Below are positions 51,424 to 60,239 of a stretch of DNA of 64,000 nt, piece after piece. The stretch is from NCBI GenBank assembly GCA_030655135.1, contig JAURWC010000074.1:62001-126000 (forward strand). The letters run 5' to 3'. How positions within the stretch are numbered: the first letter of the stretch is position 1; each line of letters begins with the position of its first letter. The notes beneath the pieces are model-generated. The model searched no databases and was not told where the DNA came from. It saw only the letters and a program-made list of their open reading frames with translations. Source of the DNA: Hyphomicrobiaceae bacterium. Its GTDB lineage: Bacteria; Pseudomonadota; Alphaproteobacteria; Rhizobiales; Hyphomicrobiaceae. Both the position numbers and the translations under genes were made by a program.

Positions 51424-53163
51424 ATGCCCGCCATCGACATCATCTCCCGACATCTGCGGTCGATCACCGCAAAAGCCCAGGACAGGCTGAGCAAGCCTTT
51501 CGGCGTGCTCATCACCTTGGCCATTTTGGTCCTGGCGCTGGTGATAGGGTCCATCCTGTCGATCCAGTTCCTGCAAGCCGAGCAAGCGTGGATGCGCGAA
51601 GAGGCGAAACAGGGAAGAGACGCACGGCAGGCAATTGCGGATGTGAACACCGTCATCCTCAGTGCGTTGTCGCATTCGGACCATAAGTTCGATCAAGTCG
51701 GGTATTGGCGCGCTTCTGAAGCGCTCGCCAAATTTTCTGCGGAAACCTTTCCCGCATTTACCGAGCGGCTAGGCACGCGTGTTCCCACCAAGACCGTTCT
51801 GACCGAGATCCAATCGAGCTGGACCGATACAATCGCGCAAATCAACGACCTGCCGACAGCTCAGGCGATCTACCACGGCCGGGAAACCCCGCTGCTGATA
51901 GCCGACATGACGGCGGCACTCACGAAGGCGATCGATGCGCACGATGCAGACTACGTTTTCTACGCTCACACGACGTGGATCCTGGCAGGCGCTGTCCTGC
52001 TTCTCCAGGCCATCGCCGGCATTATTTGCTTGATGATTTTCCGCAGAGGCGCGCGGCGCTCCACCCAGGAAGCTGTTGCCCGCATGCGCGCCGTGACTGA
52101 AGCGGAAACCTCGCGCGAGCAGGTGACCCGGCTATTCCAGATGGCCGACATGCTCCAAAGCGCGGGCGACTACGATGATGCCAACGAAGTTCTGCGCGCC
52201 AGCGCCGCGGAACTGATCTTCGGCTTCAGCGGCGCCCTTTATGTCTTCAACAATTCCCGTGATCGCCTTGTTCTGTCGACATCGTGGGAGCGCGAAGGCT
52301 ATGACGCATTGCCCGAAACGCTGGGTATGGACCAGTGCTGGGCATTGAAGCGCGGCAAGCCGCACATCAACCGCCCGCACTCGCGCAAACTCTGCTGCAG
52401 CCATCACACCAGCGGCGACTACGCGTTGGAAATTCCCATGCTGGCACGCGGCGAGACGCTCGGGCTGTTGCAGATCTACGCCGAAGGCGACGAAGCCGAA
52501 GCCCGGCTCGAAAGAATTCACGGCCTTGGCACCGCCCTGGCTGACGCCATGTCGCTGGCGCTGTCCAACATTGCCCTGCGTGAGAAACTGCGCGGGCAGG
52601 CCCTGCGCGATCCGCTGACCGGACTTTACAACCGCCGCTACATGGAAGACGCGCTGGAACGCTTCGTGCGGCTGGCCGAGCGTGAGAACCGCGATCTGTC
52701 AGTCATCATGATTGACCTCGATCATTTCAAGCGTCTCAATGATCAGTACGGGCATGCCAAGGGCGACTCCACGCTGCGCGACGCCGCGTCCGTCATCAGC
52801 CATGCGCTGCGCGAGACCGATGTCGCCTGCCGCTATGGCGGCGAGGAACTGATCGTTCTGCTACCGGACTGCGGAATGGAAATGGCCGCCAACAAGGCCG
52901 AGCAGATCCGCATCGGCATCGAAGCGCTGTCGCAACCGAACGGCGCCCAAGTTTCCGCCTCGCTCGGCGTTGCCTCTACCCCCGCGGCGTCCAGCAAGGA
53001 TCTCGTCGCGCAGGCGGATGCCGCGCTGTATCTCGCTAAGCAAGGCGGCCGCAATCGTGTCGTCCGTTCAGCACAACGCCCGGCAATCCACTCATCGGCC
53101 AACTCCAAGAAGCCTGGCAAGAAATCCGAAGCCGTTGTTGCCATAGCCGACGCTGCAGAATAA
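51424..53163 (+). CDS. Membrane GAF-GGDEF diguanylate cyclase
   Basis: The 579-residue protein has transmembrane helices at about 26-50 and 183-206 around a periplasmic part, a GAF domain (about 235-375) with a CWALKRGKPH...HSRKLCCSHH region, and a GGDEF domain (about 390-545). The active site is GGEEL (472-476) with DLDHFKRLNDQYGH, and the inhibitory site RETD (463-466) lies exactly five residues before it, so it should make c-di-GMP with product feedback. The tail is basic. It is the only active cyclase in the window; the 2.2 kb EAL protein is the likely antagonist. Confidence 0.92.
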   Translation: MPAIDIISRHLRSITAKAQDRLSKPFGVLITLAILVLALVIGSILSIQFLQAEQAWMREEAKQGRDARQAIADVNTVILSALSHSDHKFDQVGYWRASEALAKFSAETFPAFTERLGTRVPTKTVLTEIQSSWTDTIAQINDLPTAQAIYHGRETPLLIADMTAALTKAIDAHDADYVFYAHTTWILAGAVLLLQAIAGIICLMIFRRGARRSTQEAVARMRAVTEAETSREQVTRLFQMADMLQSAGDYDDANEVLRASAAELIFGFSGALYVFNNSRDRLVLSTSWEREGYDALPETLGMDQCWALKRGKPHINRPHSRKLCCSHHTSGDYALEIPMLARGETLGLLQIYAEGDEAEARLERIHGLGTALADAMSLALSNIALREKLRGQALRDPLTGLYNRRYMEDALERFVRLAERENRDLSVIMIDLDHFKRLNDQYGHAKGDSTLRDAASVISHALRETDVACRYGGEELIVLLPDCGMEMAANKAEQIRIGIEALSQPNGAQVSASLGVASTPAASSKDLVAQADAALYLAKQGGRNRVVRSAQRPAIHSSANSKKPGKKSEAVVAIADAAE

Positions 53164-53254
53164 CTGGGATTGAGTTTCGCGTGCTGGAAGCCGCAGCATA
53201 GAAGTTGAGGCGCCGAACGCAAAAGGGGCGGCTCGCGCCACCCCCTCCGGAATC

Positions 53255-53282
53255 AAAAAGGCCGCCTCAAGGGCGGCCTTTT
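53255..53282. terminator. Bidirectional terminator between convergent genes
   Basis: GGCCGCC (53260-53266) and GGCGGCC (53272-53278) form a stem around TCAAG, with AAAAA before (53255-53259) and TTTT after. It serves both the diguanylate cyclase gene and the convergent gene ending at 53301. Confidence 0.85.
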
Positions 53283-53300
53283 CATTTTAGTCCGCCTGGC

Positions 53301-54536
53301 TTAGGCGGCTGCCGTGCTCAGGGCCGGCAAATTCTTATCCTCCTGAAGGTCATTGTCCGACTTCAGCGCGATGCCGATGTAGCGGACGCGGCCTGCAACT
53401 TTTGCCTTCTGCACACCCAACTCTCCAAACTCACGTCCGAAGGTTGGCAGAGCCAACGGCTCCTTCTGCTGTTCTTCACACCAAGCGCAGTAATCCTCGT
53501 AAAGTGACGTTGCAGTCAGACTTGAACCATCCTGAGTTTCGACTTTCTCCTTGTAGTACCGCTCCACGTCTGTCTCTGGAGCCATGAGCCGTGCTGCTGC
53601 CGGGGCCGAACGGTTGTCGTTGGCGCCAGAACGCGGTTTTGTGATCGCCACGGGAGCAGGTGCCGGTTGGAGAACCGGTTGCTCTTCCGCCACCGCTACC
53701 GCTGCGGTGCTGTACGTCGGCACCATGGCAGGTGCGGACGGGGCCTTACGGTCGTTCAGACGCCACTGGCTGAAGGCGACATACATGCCGAAGCCGGAGC
53801 CGACCTCGATCAGAAGCGCGATGAAAATCGTCATCGCCATCTGAACTTTTTCGAGATCAAGGCCAGTCAGCTTGGCAAGAACCGCTGCCTGCGGGTCTGC
53901 TTCCGCCATCACACCAACGTTTTGTCCGCCGCCCTCTGAGACGAGTTTGGCTTGGATGGTTGCGATGCGGGTCTCAAGGCCTTTGGATTCCGTTCCAGAG
54001 GCCAACTCAGCGTTGAGGCTGTGATATCCTTGGCAGAAATCACGGCCCTGCTTTCCTGTAATTTCAGTACAGCCACTGGTGAAGGTCCAGGCTTTCTGGG
54101 TCTTCACACGATCGATCTCGCCTTGCACGGTCGAAGCCGGGCGATGTTGCGGGATCCAGCTCAGCTGCTCCTTCGCACGATCGAGATCGCCGCGAAGATC
54201 CTTGTGGTTGTCCGCCGCCAGCGTGCGCTGACCTGCGGTGTCGAACCGGTTCAGTGCCGCATGACCCAGAGCCGACGTCAGCGAGTAGCTCGTGACGACA
54301 ACCCAGACCACAGCGGAAGCTGCCGCTTGCGACCACATCCGGTTTCTCATGGCGGCAAAGAAGAAGAACGGGACAAGAGCTTTCAGGCAGTCAGCTGCAG
54401 CCGAAGCCGCACCATAAATCTGCCCATCCATCTCGGTCCGTCCGAGTGATAGTCCGAAACGCCAGTTCATGGCAGCAGACACGGCAAGTAGCACGCCGGC
54501 CGCCAAAACCCCCAATATGCCTAGAAGGTGCCTCAT
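53301..54536 (-). CDS. Uncharacterised membrane protein with a C-terminal primase-associated-like segment
   Basis: The 411-residue protein has four hydrophobic helices (about residues 3-22, 45-70, 72-95 and 232-258), with a coiled-coil-like periplasmic or cytosolic span between (DLRGDLDRAKEQLSWIP). A Pro/Ala linker leads to a C-terminal segment, SLYEDYCAWCEEQQKEPLALPTFGREFGELGVQ...RVRYIGIALK. That segment resembles the D5/primase-linked winged-helix tail of phage and plasmid helicases. The nearest neighbours differ in composition. Function unknown; phage- or plasmid-like origin is possible. Confidence 0.6.
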   Translation of the reverse strand: MRHLLGILGVLAAGVLLAVSAAMNWRFGLSLGRTEMDGQIYGAASAAADCLKALVPFFFFAAMRNRMWSQAAASAVVWVVVTSYSLTSALGHAALNRFDTAGQRTLAADNHKDLRGDLDRAKEQLSWIPQHRPASTVQGEIDRVKTQKAWTFTSGCTEITGKQGRDFCQGYHSLNAELASGTESKGLETRIATIQAKLVSEGGGQNVGVMAEADPQAAVLAKLTGLDLEKVQMAMTIFIALLIEVGSGFGMYVAFSQWRLNDRKAPSAPAMVPTYSTAAVAVAEEQPVLQPAPAPVAITKPRSGANDNRSAPAAARLMAPETDVERYYKEKVETQDGSSLTATSLYEDYCAWCEEQQKEPLALPTFGREFGELGVQKAKVAGRVRYIGIALKSDNDLQEDKNLPALSTAAA

Positions 54537-55269
54537 AGTCCTAGCCCTCTGTTGGGCCGAAACGAGCCGAATGCCCGCACGACCGCGTCATCTTGCAGAC
54601 CAACTGAAGAGGGCTGGGCTTTATGGCCTGACCGGGCTCGACGCAGAGACAGTCGCGACAATGTCGATAATTCCAGCGTCCCCTGTTGAGCTTGCGATCA
54701 CCTTCCCCAAGGTGGCCGCCAGACGGACATTGAAGTCACCAATTGACGCGATGAGAGCCGGAGCTCGCTCGTGTGAGCAGGTTATGCACAGTCGTCATCG
54801 CCGCTGGATTTCGAACTGTGCAGAACTTAATTCACATGAGCGGAACAACAAGAAACGTACGCAATACGCGCCCCCTCAAGCGTCAACGCTACTTGAGTCG
54901 CCTGAGGCTGTTAAGTTCCATTAAGAATTTCAGTGCGCTATCTCTGCATCAGTGATTTGCGTGCGAGACCCCGGCGCTAGCCAGCATTTTCACGTGCGGG
55001 TTTCCTGCACATCCTGTCCCGCGGTTTTGCACAACATAGCAGGGCAAGCGAACGCCTCTTCCACACGAGAATGTGCGCACGGCCCGGACAGCATTGGCCT
55101 TGCCGTCGCAAAAAGACTTACAATTCTACGGCGCCAATATTGGCCCGCGCGTACTTTTCGTTTATGATTAAATCATTGATACCACGCGCCCTTCCGTAAT
55201 GGAGAACGCGTGACTATCGGCTGGACGGCGCCCCGCGAGTTGCCCGCGGGTGTGGTGGAGTTGCGTATC
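54537..55269. other. 733-base region without a clear gene, lower GC
   Basis: No open frame here has both a ribosome site and a family resemblance. A plus-strand frame from 54571 to 54924 (117 codons, MPARPRHLADQ...) and a minus-strand frame ending in an ATGA overlap with the gene at 54536 read somewhat like protein, but they oppose each other. Three lines I counted (54781-54960) have 47, 55 and 43 percent GC, below the 60-odd percent of typical genes here. A TTATGCACA DnaA-box-like 9-mer lies at 54782-54790. The last 150 bases hold the palindromes listed next. Confidence 0.5.
55133..55176. promoter_or_regulatory. Two adjacent palindromes before the 55.3-kb gene
   Basis: GCCAATATTGGC (55133-55144) is a perfect 12-bp palindrome and ATGATT-A-AATCAT (55164-55176) a perfect 13-bp one, 20 bases apart. 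Both lie 95-140 bases before the ATG at 55270 in the AT-rich part of the spacer, as expected for operators over a promoter. The binding proteins are unknown. Confidence 0.45.
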
Positions 55270-56496
55270 ATGAAGGTTGCGGGCTTTGCACTGCTGGCGG
55301 CAGGTCTGGCATTCGTTTTCAACGCCTACAGCCCCAGCAGATTTGACCATTCAGTGCCGATCGAGGCGCACGAATCACAGCCCGTCGCAGGACAGCCGCC
55401 TGTCAGGTTGACGCGGAATTTTTCGATCGATCCGGCCGTGACGCTGATGTCTGTCGTAGACCGGGCCGAGGCCCGGCTTGAACGCGCCACGCAGCAGCAG
55501 CACGCCGCTGCTCTGCCGGTTGCTGTCGAACTGCCTCGCGCAGAGCTGACCAATCAACAGCCATCCGCCCCCGCCGCTTTGCTCGCGGCGAGCGACGACA
55601 GCAACACGTCGCGCGCCTCAGTGGTTCGCCGGATCAAGCGCGAATTGCGCCGGGTGGGATGCTACGACGGCCGCATCGACAGCGAGTGGGACCGGTCATC
55701 GCGGGCCGCCATGGCGGCATTTGTGGATCGCGTGAACGCCAGCCTGCCCTCGCAGGAGCCCGACGTTGTGCTGTTGAATTTGGTGCGCAACCACACGGCG
55801 GCTGCTTGCGGCGCCACGTGCCCGCGCGGACAGGCGATCGACGGCGACGGGCGGTGCCTGCCCGATGCCATCATCGCCAAGTTGAAGCGTAAGGCTAACC
55901 CAGTAGTGGCGCAGAACACGCCCCCAATGAAGCCTTTCACGACCACGGTGATGATCAACGAGGTTCGGCCGACGGCAGCGACCCTGCCGCCACCACCAAA
56001 GGTGGCAGTGCAGACTGCGACGAAGGCCCCTTTGCCCGGCCGGATGGCCATGGGCGGTCCCGTCAGCGAAACCAAGGCGAGCCTTGCCGCGCCCGAGAAG
56101 AGCTGGTGGGACAATTTCATCGGCGGCGTATCTCCCGCGCCGGAAAACGCCGCTCAGCAGACACTGGATCGGCCGGTGGGCCTGACGCACGTGCCGCAAC
56201 CCCCCATGGTGCGCCGCACGCAGCAGATGGGCGAAACAGCGCCGCAACAACAGGCAAACCTTGCCACGACCTCCGTGGAGGATGGTGGCTCCGCAGCGGA
56301 CGGCACTGGCGATGGGACGGCGTTAACGCGGGCACCGGCACTCGACGAGCCCACGATTTCTGCGACGGCCCCCAAGGCCCGGCCCGCCCGCTCATACCGC
56401 AAGTCCGCCCGATCGAAGGGCAAGCAGAAGTATGCCCGGCGGGGGAGCGGCCGCAACGTGCAGGCCATGTTCCAGCATCCGCTGGGCCGCCTGTAG
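55270..56496 (+). CDS. Membrane-anchored protein with a peptidoglycan-binding-like domain
   Basis: The 408-residue protein starts with an anchor (MKVAGFALLAAGLAFVFNAY). A peptidoglycan-binding-1-like domain follows (about 115-190): VVRRIKRELRRVGCYDGRIDSEWDRSSRAAMAAFVDRVNASL. A Cys-rich bit ACGATCPRGQAIDGDGRCLP follows, a motif common in Rhizobiales envelope proteins, then a long Pro/Ala/Thr-rich disordered tail ending in a basic RSYRKSARSKGKQKYARRGSG. ATG 55270 has GGAG at 10 bases; a GTG at 55210 with GGAGA at 4-5 bases is an equal alternative that adds 20 residues. Confidence 0.7.
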   Translation: MKVAGFALLAAGLAFVFNAYSPSRFDHSVPIEAHESQPVAGQPPVRLTRNFSIDPAVTLMSVVDRAEARLERATQQQHAAALPVAVELPRAELTNQQPSAPAALLAASDDSNTSRASVVRRIKRELRRVGCYDGRIDSEWDRSSRAAMAAFVDRVNASLPSQEPDVVLLNLVRNHTAAACGATCPRGQAIDGDGRCLPDAIIAKLKRKANPVVAQNTPPMKPFTTTVMINEVRPTAATLPPPPKVAVQTATKAPLPGRMAMGGPVSETKASLAAPEKSWWDNFIGGVSPAPENAAQQTLDRPVGLTHVPQPPMVRRTQQMGETAPQQQANLATTSVEDGGSAADGTGDGTALTRAPALDEPTISATAPKARPARSYRKSARSKGKQKYARRGSGRNVQAMFQHPLGRL

Positions 56497-56497
56497 G

Positions 56498-56848
56498 CTA
56501 CCAGACCGCCGGTGCCTCAGGTGTTGTCGTTTGCGCGCGCAGCCAATCGAGGTAGGCGGCTGCGCCGCCGTCGACCCGCAGCACCAGCAGCGCAGGATTG
56601 TCGTAGCTATGCTTGGCGGTCACCTGCGCGATGACGGCCTCCGCCAGTCCGGCCCGCGTCTTGATGATCATGGCCGCCTCCGCGTCGCGGTGCAGTTGTC
56701 CTTCCCACTCGTAGATGGAGAGCATGCCCGGCACGATGTTGACGCAGCCCGCCAGCCGGGCCTTAACCAGTTCCTCGCCGATGGCCGCCGCTTCCTCGGT
56801 TGAGGAAAACGTGGCGTACACGAGAACGAGCTTGTCGTTTTGCTCCAT
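56498..56848 (-). CDS. cutA: Divalent-cation tolerance protein CutA
   Basis: CutA is a small trimeric protein implicated in copper and divalent metal tolerance and perhaps signal binding. The 116-residue protein has [44 protein letters not shown] and [39 protein letters not shown], all family hallmarks. ATG 56848 has GGAGG 10 bases upstream. It is convergent with the preceding gene and divergent from nadK by 74 bases. Confidence 0.93.
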   Translation of the reverse strand: MEQNDKLVLVYATFSSTEEAAAIGEELVKARLAGCVNIVPGMLSIYEWEGQLHRDAEAAMIIKTRAGLAEAVIAQVTAKHSYDNPALLVLRVDGGAAAYLDWLRAQTTTPEAPAVW

Positions 56849-56922
56849 CTGAGCGAGCCTCCGCGAACTTTGCCTGGCCGAATTGGGCAACCCTAAACTC
56901 GCGAGGCGATCTCAGCATCAGC

Positions 56923-57705
56923 ATGACCAGAAAGCCCGGCAAGTTTGAGAAGATCGCGTTCGTCGCCAGCGACGGCTCCGAAGCGCGCGAAGCGTTGATG
57001 CGGCTCTCCGAGCGCTACGGCAACGTCAAACCCAAGGAGTCCGACGCCATCGTCGCGCTCGGCGGCGACGGCCTGATGCTGCAAACGCTGCACCGCCACC
57101 TCAACGATCACATTCCGATCTACGGCATGAACCGCGGATCGGTGGGCTTCCTCATGAACGAGTATCACGAGGACGATCTGATCGAGCGGCTGGAAAAGGC
57201 CGACGTCAGCACGGTGCATCCCCTGTCGCTCAAGGCCTTCGATCTGGCGGGACGTCCCCACGCCGCGCTGGCGATCAACGAAGTGTCGCTGTTCCGCGAA
57301 ACGTTCCAGGCGGCCAAGCTCAAGATATCCGTCGACGGCACGGTCCGGCTGGAAGAGCTGGTCTGCGACGGCGTTTTGGTGGCGACGCCCGCGGGCTCGA
57401 CGGCCTACAACCTTTCCGCACACGGCCCCATCCTGCCGATCAATGCCCAGCTACTGGCACTGACGCCGATCAGCCCGTTCCGGCCGCGGCGCTGGCGCGG
57501 GGCGCTGCTATCGCACAAGGCCAAGATCGTCGTGGACGTCCTGGAACATGACAAGCGTCCGGTGAGCGCGGTGGCCGACCACGTGGAAATGCGCAAGATC
57601 GTGCGCGTCGAGATCGAGCAGGCCTGGAGCGTCGATCTCTATATGATGTTCGACCCCGACCACAGCTTGGACGAGCGCGTGCTGGCGGAACAGTTCCGGT
57701 ACTAA
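56923..57705 (+). CDS. nadK: NAD kinase
   Basis: NadK phosphorylates NAD to NADP. The 260-residue protein has the GGDG active site ([17 protein letters not shown]), [48 protein letters not shown] and the C-terminal [14 protein letters not shown] region. The ATG at 56923 begins [16 protein letters not shown]; the ribosome site is weak (GAGG 17 bases up). It uses the NAD made by the nadABC products at 11.5-15.2 kb but shares no visible operator with them. Confidence 0.94.
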   Translation: MTRKPGKFEKIAFVASDGSEAREALMRLSERYGNVKPKESDAIVALGGDGLMLQTLHRHLNDHIPIYGMNRGSVGFLMNEYHEDDLIERLEKADVSTVHPLSLKAFDLAGRPHAALAINEVSLFRETFQAAKLKISVDGTVRLEELVCDGVLVATPAGSTAYNLSAHGPILPINAQLLALTPISPFRPRRWRGALLSHKAKIVVDVLEHDKRPVSAVADHVEMRKIVRVEIEQAWSVDLYMMFDPDHSLDERVLAEQFRY

Positions 57706-57834
57706 AGTCGTACGGCGCAAGTTAGGATGCGGCGGTTTCAGCACCGATCCGCCGTCGAATCGCCTTGATCGAGGACATTGTCCCCGATTGGCAGGCTGCC
57801 GACATGCAGCCCTGCGACCGGCTCGGGGCACTCA

Positions 57835-59517
57835 ATGACGCTGCTGAAACGCATGGCAGGATCTGAAGGCGTCTCCAGCACCACGCTGATCCTGGCGACC
57901 GCGGTATTTGTTGCCCTCTTTTCCAATGCCGGCTTTTTCGCGGATGCTGCCAGGATTTTTGGGGCGTCCGCCAACAGCACGCTATTCATCGGCACGCTGT
58001 TTTTCTTCATTACGTCGATATTCGTTCTCGTGCTGTCAGCCGTCGGTCATCGTAAATTGGTGAAGCCAGTCCTCATCGCCTTCCTGATGATCAGCTCCGT
58101 GCTTGCATATTTCATCAGCCAGTACGGCACGGTGTTTGACTATCGCATGATTGCCAACGTCTTCGAGACGGACACAGCGGAGGCACGCGACCTCTTCAGC
58201 CCCAAGCTGCTTTTCTATGTGGCCACCCTTGGAATTGCACCGTCGCTGCTCGTCTATCTCGTTCGCCTCAAGCAGCCGGACTGGAAGACGGAGACCATCG
58301 CGCGGTTGAAACTCGCCGGTGGGGCCGCCGCGATGCTCGCGGCAATCCAGATCGGCTTCGGCGGTCACTACGCGGCGATGATGCGCGATCATGGCGATCT
58401 GGTGGGCAAGGTGAACCCCACCTACGCCCTCTACTCGGCAGCCAAGCTCGCTGTGCGTTCCGCGCCAACGGCGGTCGCACACGCCCATGAGCAGTTTGGC
58501 CTGGATGCCAAGACGCCGGTTGGAGACCCGCAGCGGGAACTGGTGATCATGGTTGTCGGCGAGACAGCGCGTGCCGATCACTGGTCTTTGAACGGCTATG
58601 AGCACGACACCAACCCGCGGCTGGCGCGGGAAGACATCATCAACTTCCCGGACTTCTGGTCGTGCGCCACCTCGACGGCCATGTCCGTGCCTTGCATGTT
58701 CTCGCGGCTGGGCAGGGCCCACTTCGACTCTGCCCGCGCCAGCGGCGAAGACAACGCGCTGGACTTGTTGAGCCGGGCCGGTGTCAGCGTTTTGTGGCGC
58801 GACAACAATTCGAGCTCGAAGGGCGTTGCCGATCGCGTGGCTTACGAAGATTTCAAAACGCCGGAAAACAATCCGGTTTGCGACGAAGGCGAATGCCGCG
58901 ACGAGGGCATGTTGCACGGCCTGCAAGGCTACATCGACAAGCAAAAAGGTGACGTTCTCATCGTACTGCATCAAATGGGCAATCACGGCCCCGCCTATTA
59001 CAAGCGCTACCCTCGAGCGTTCGAGCGGTTCACGCCGGCCTGCAAGACCAACGATCTGGGCGCTTGCTCACGCGAGGAAATTGCCAACGCCTACGACAAC
59101 GCCATCCTCTACACCGACTATTTTCTTTCCAAGGTCATCGAGCTCTTGAAGCGCAACGACGCCGGGTTCGAAACCGCGATGCTGTACGTCGCCGACCATG
59201 GCGAATCGCTCGGGGAGTACGGTGTGTACCTCCACGGCATGCCCTACGCGCTGGCGCCGGATGCACAAAAGCACATTCCCGCTGTCATGTGGCTCGGCTC
59301 TAATATCAAGGGTGATTTCCAGCTCGATGCGATCGAGAAGCGGAGACAGCAGCGCTGGTCGCACGACAACGTGTTTGCGACGTTGCTGGGCCTGTTCGAA
59401 ATCGACTCGGCCGCATACGACCGTCGCATGGAATTGATCGAGCACAACCAGACCGAGACCGCAGGCGTGAGCACGCAAGCGCCGGCCGGCGGGCATGCGC
59501 CGCGCGGACATCTGTAG
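57835..59517 (+). CDS. eptA: EptA-type phosphoethanolamine transferase
   Basis: EptA-like enzymes add phosphoethanolamine to lipid A or related lipids and raise resistance to cationic peptides. The 560-residue protein has five N-terminal transmembrane helices (SSTTLILATAVFVALFSNAGFF and following). A periplasmic sulfatase-fold domain follows with VGETARADHWSLNGY (metal Glu), CATSTAMSVPCMFSRL with the catalytic Thr, NPVCDEGECRDEGML and VADHGESLGEYGVYLHG (metal Asp and His). ATG 57835 is taken; the preceding sequence is weak. It is convergent with the nitroreductase gene. Confidence 0.9.
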   Translation: MTLLKRMAGSEGVSSTTLILATAVFVALFSNAGFFADAARIFGASANSTLFIGTLFFFITSIFVLVLSAVGHRKLVKPVLIAFLMISSVLAYFISQYGTVFDYRMIANVFETDTAEARDLFSPKLLFYVATLGIAPSLLVYLVRLKQPDWKTETIARLKLAGGAAAMLAAIQIGFGGHYAAMMRDHGDLVGKVNPTYALYSAAKLAVRSAPTAVAHAHEQFGLDAKTPVGDPQRELVIMVVGETARADHWSLNGYEHDTNPRLAREDIINFPDFWSCATSTAMSVPCMFSRLGRAHFDSARASGEDNALDLLSRAGVSVLWRDNNSSSKGVADRVAYEDFKTPENNPVCDEGECRDEGMLHGLQGYIDKQKGDVLIVLHQMGNHGPAYYKRYPRAFERFTPACKTNDLGACSREEIANAYDNAILYTDYFLSKVIELLKRNDAGFETAMLYVADHGESLGEYGVYLHGMPYALAPDAQKHIPAVMWLGSNIKGDFQLDAIEKRRQQRWSHDNVFATLLGLFEIDSAAYDRRMELIEHNQTETAGVSTQAPAGGHAPRGHL

Positions 59518-59535
59518 GCCGGCTTCGTGCTGCTG

Positions 59536-60114
59536 CTAGGCCGACGGCCAGTGCGTGACGATATCGGCCAGATGCGGGCGTTCGCGGTCTTCCGGGGTCG
59601 CGGAACGGGTGCCGATGTAGACGAAGCCGGCGACGCGCTCGGTGTCAGCCAGGCCCAGCGCGGTGCGAATGGCCGGGCTGTAGGCGATCCACTCCGTCAA
59701 CCAGGTGGTGCCGAAGCCAGACGCGTTGGCGGCGACACACAGGTTGAAGCAGGCTGCCCCCGCCGACAGGATCTGTTCCCATTCCGGTGCGCCCGGCTTG
59801 GCGACGATACGCGAGATCACGGCCACGACAAGAGGTGCGCGCGAGAAGCGCTTGCGCTCCGTATCCAGGCGGAATTGCGAAGGCGGTTCCTTTTCTTCTG
59901 CCTGGCAGGCGGCGGCAATTTTCTCGCCGAACGCGGCCCGCGCATCGCCCGCAAAGACAACAAAGCGCCACGGAACCAGCTTCTTGTGATCCGGCACGCG
60001 CGCCGCGATCGTCAGGATACGCTCCAGCTGGCTGGCGTCGGGACCGGGCTCTACCAGTGTGTCGGCCTTGACGGAACGGCGGCGGGCGAGCAAGTCCAGG
60101 GTCGCTTGATGCAT
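59536..60114 (-). CDS. Nitroreductase-family flavoprotein
   Basis: The 192-residue protein fits the FMN nitroreductase family: LLARRRSVKADTLVEPGPDASQLERILTIAARVPDHKKLVPWRFVVF, ILSAGAACFNLCVAANASGFGTTWLTEWIAYSP and GLADTERVAGFVYIGT. It should reduce nitro or quinone compounds with NAD(P)H. ATG 60114 begins MHQATLDLL; the ribosome site is weak. It is divergent from the vWA gene and convergent with eptA. Confidence 0.85.
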   Translation of the reverse strand: MHQATLDLLARRRSVKADTLVEPGPDASQLERILTIAARVPDHKKLVPWRFVVFAGDARAAFGEKIAAACQAEEKEPPSQFRLDTERKRFSRAPLVVAVISRIVAKPGAPEWEQILSAGAACFNLCVAANASGFGTTWLTEWIAYSPAIRTALGLADTERVAGFVYIGTRSATPEDRERPHLADIVTHWPSA

Positions 60115-60239
60115 CGACTGTGAGTTCCAGGATGTTGGGGACAGGGTCTCGCTAGCGCAAATCGCTATCTGATACAATCCGCGCAAGCCGGCCTGCAAGA
60201 TCGGCTCGACCGCAAGAACGACGACTTGGGAAACGCCAT

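Noticed and set aside
54782-54790. DnaA-box-like TTATGCACA, also at 43816-43824, as an origin signal.
   Set aside because: Single 9-mers are expected by chance in 64 kb; no cluster of boxes, no AT-rich unwinding element and no dnaA/parAB genes are present.
54571-54924. A 117-codon plus-strand frame beginning MPARPRHLADQ.
   Set aside because: It overlaps a similarly plausible opposite-strand frame and lacks a good ribosome site; kept only as a comment in the region entry.
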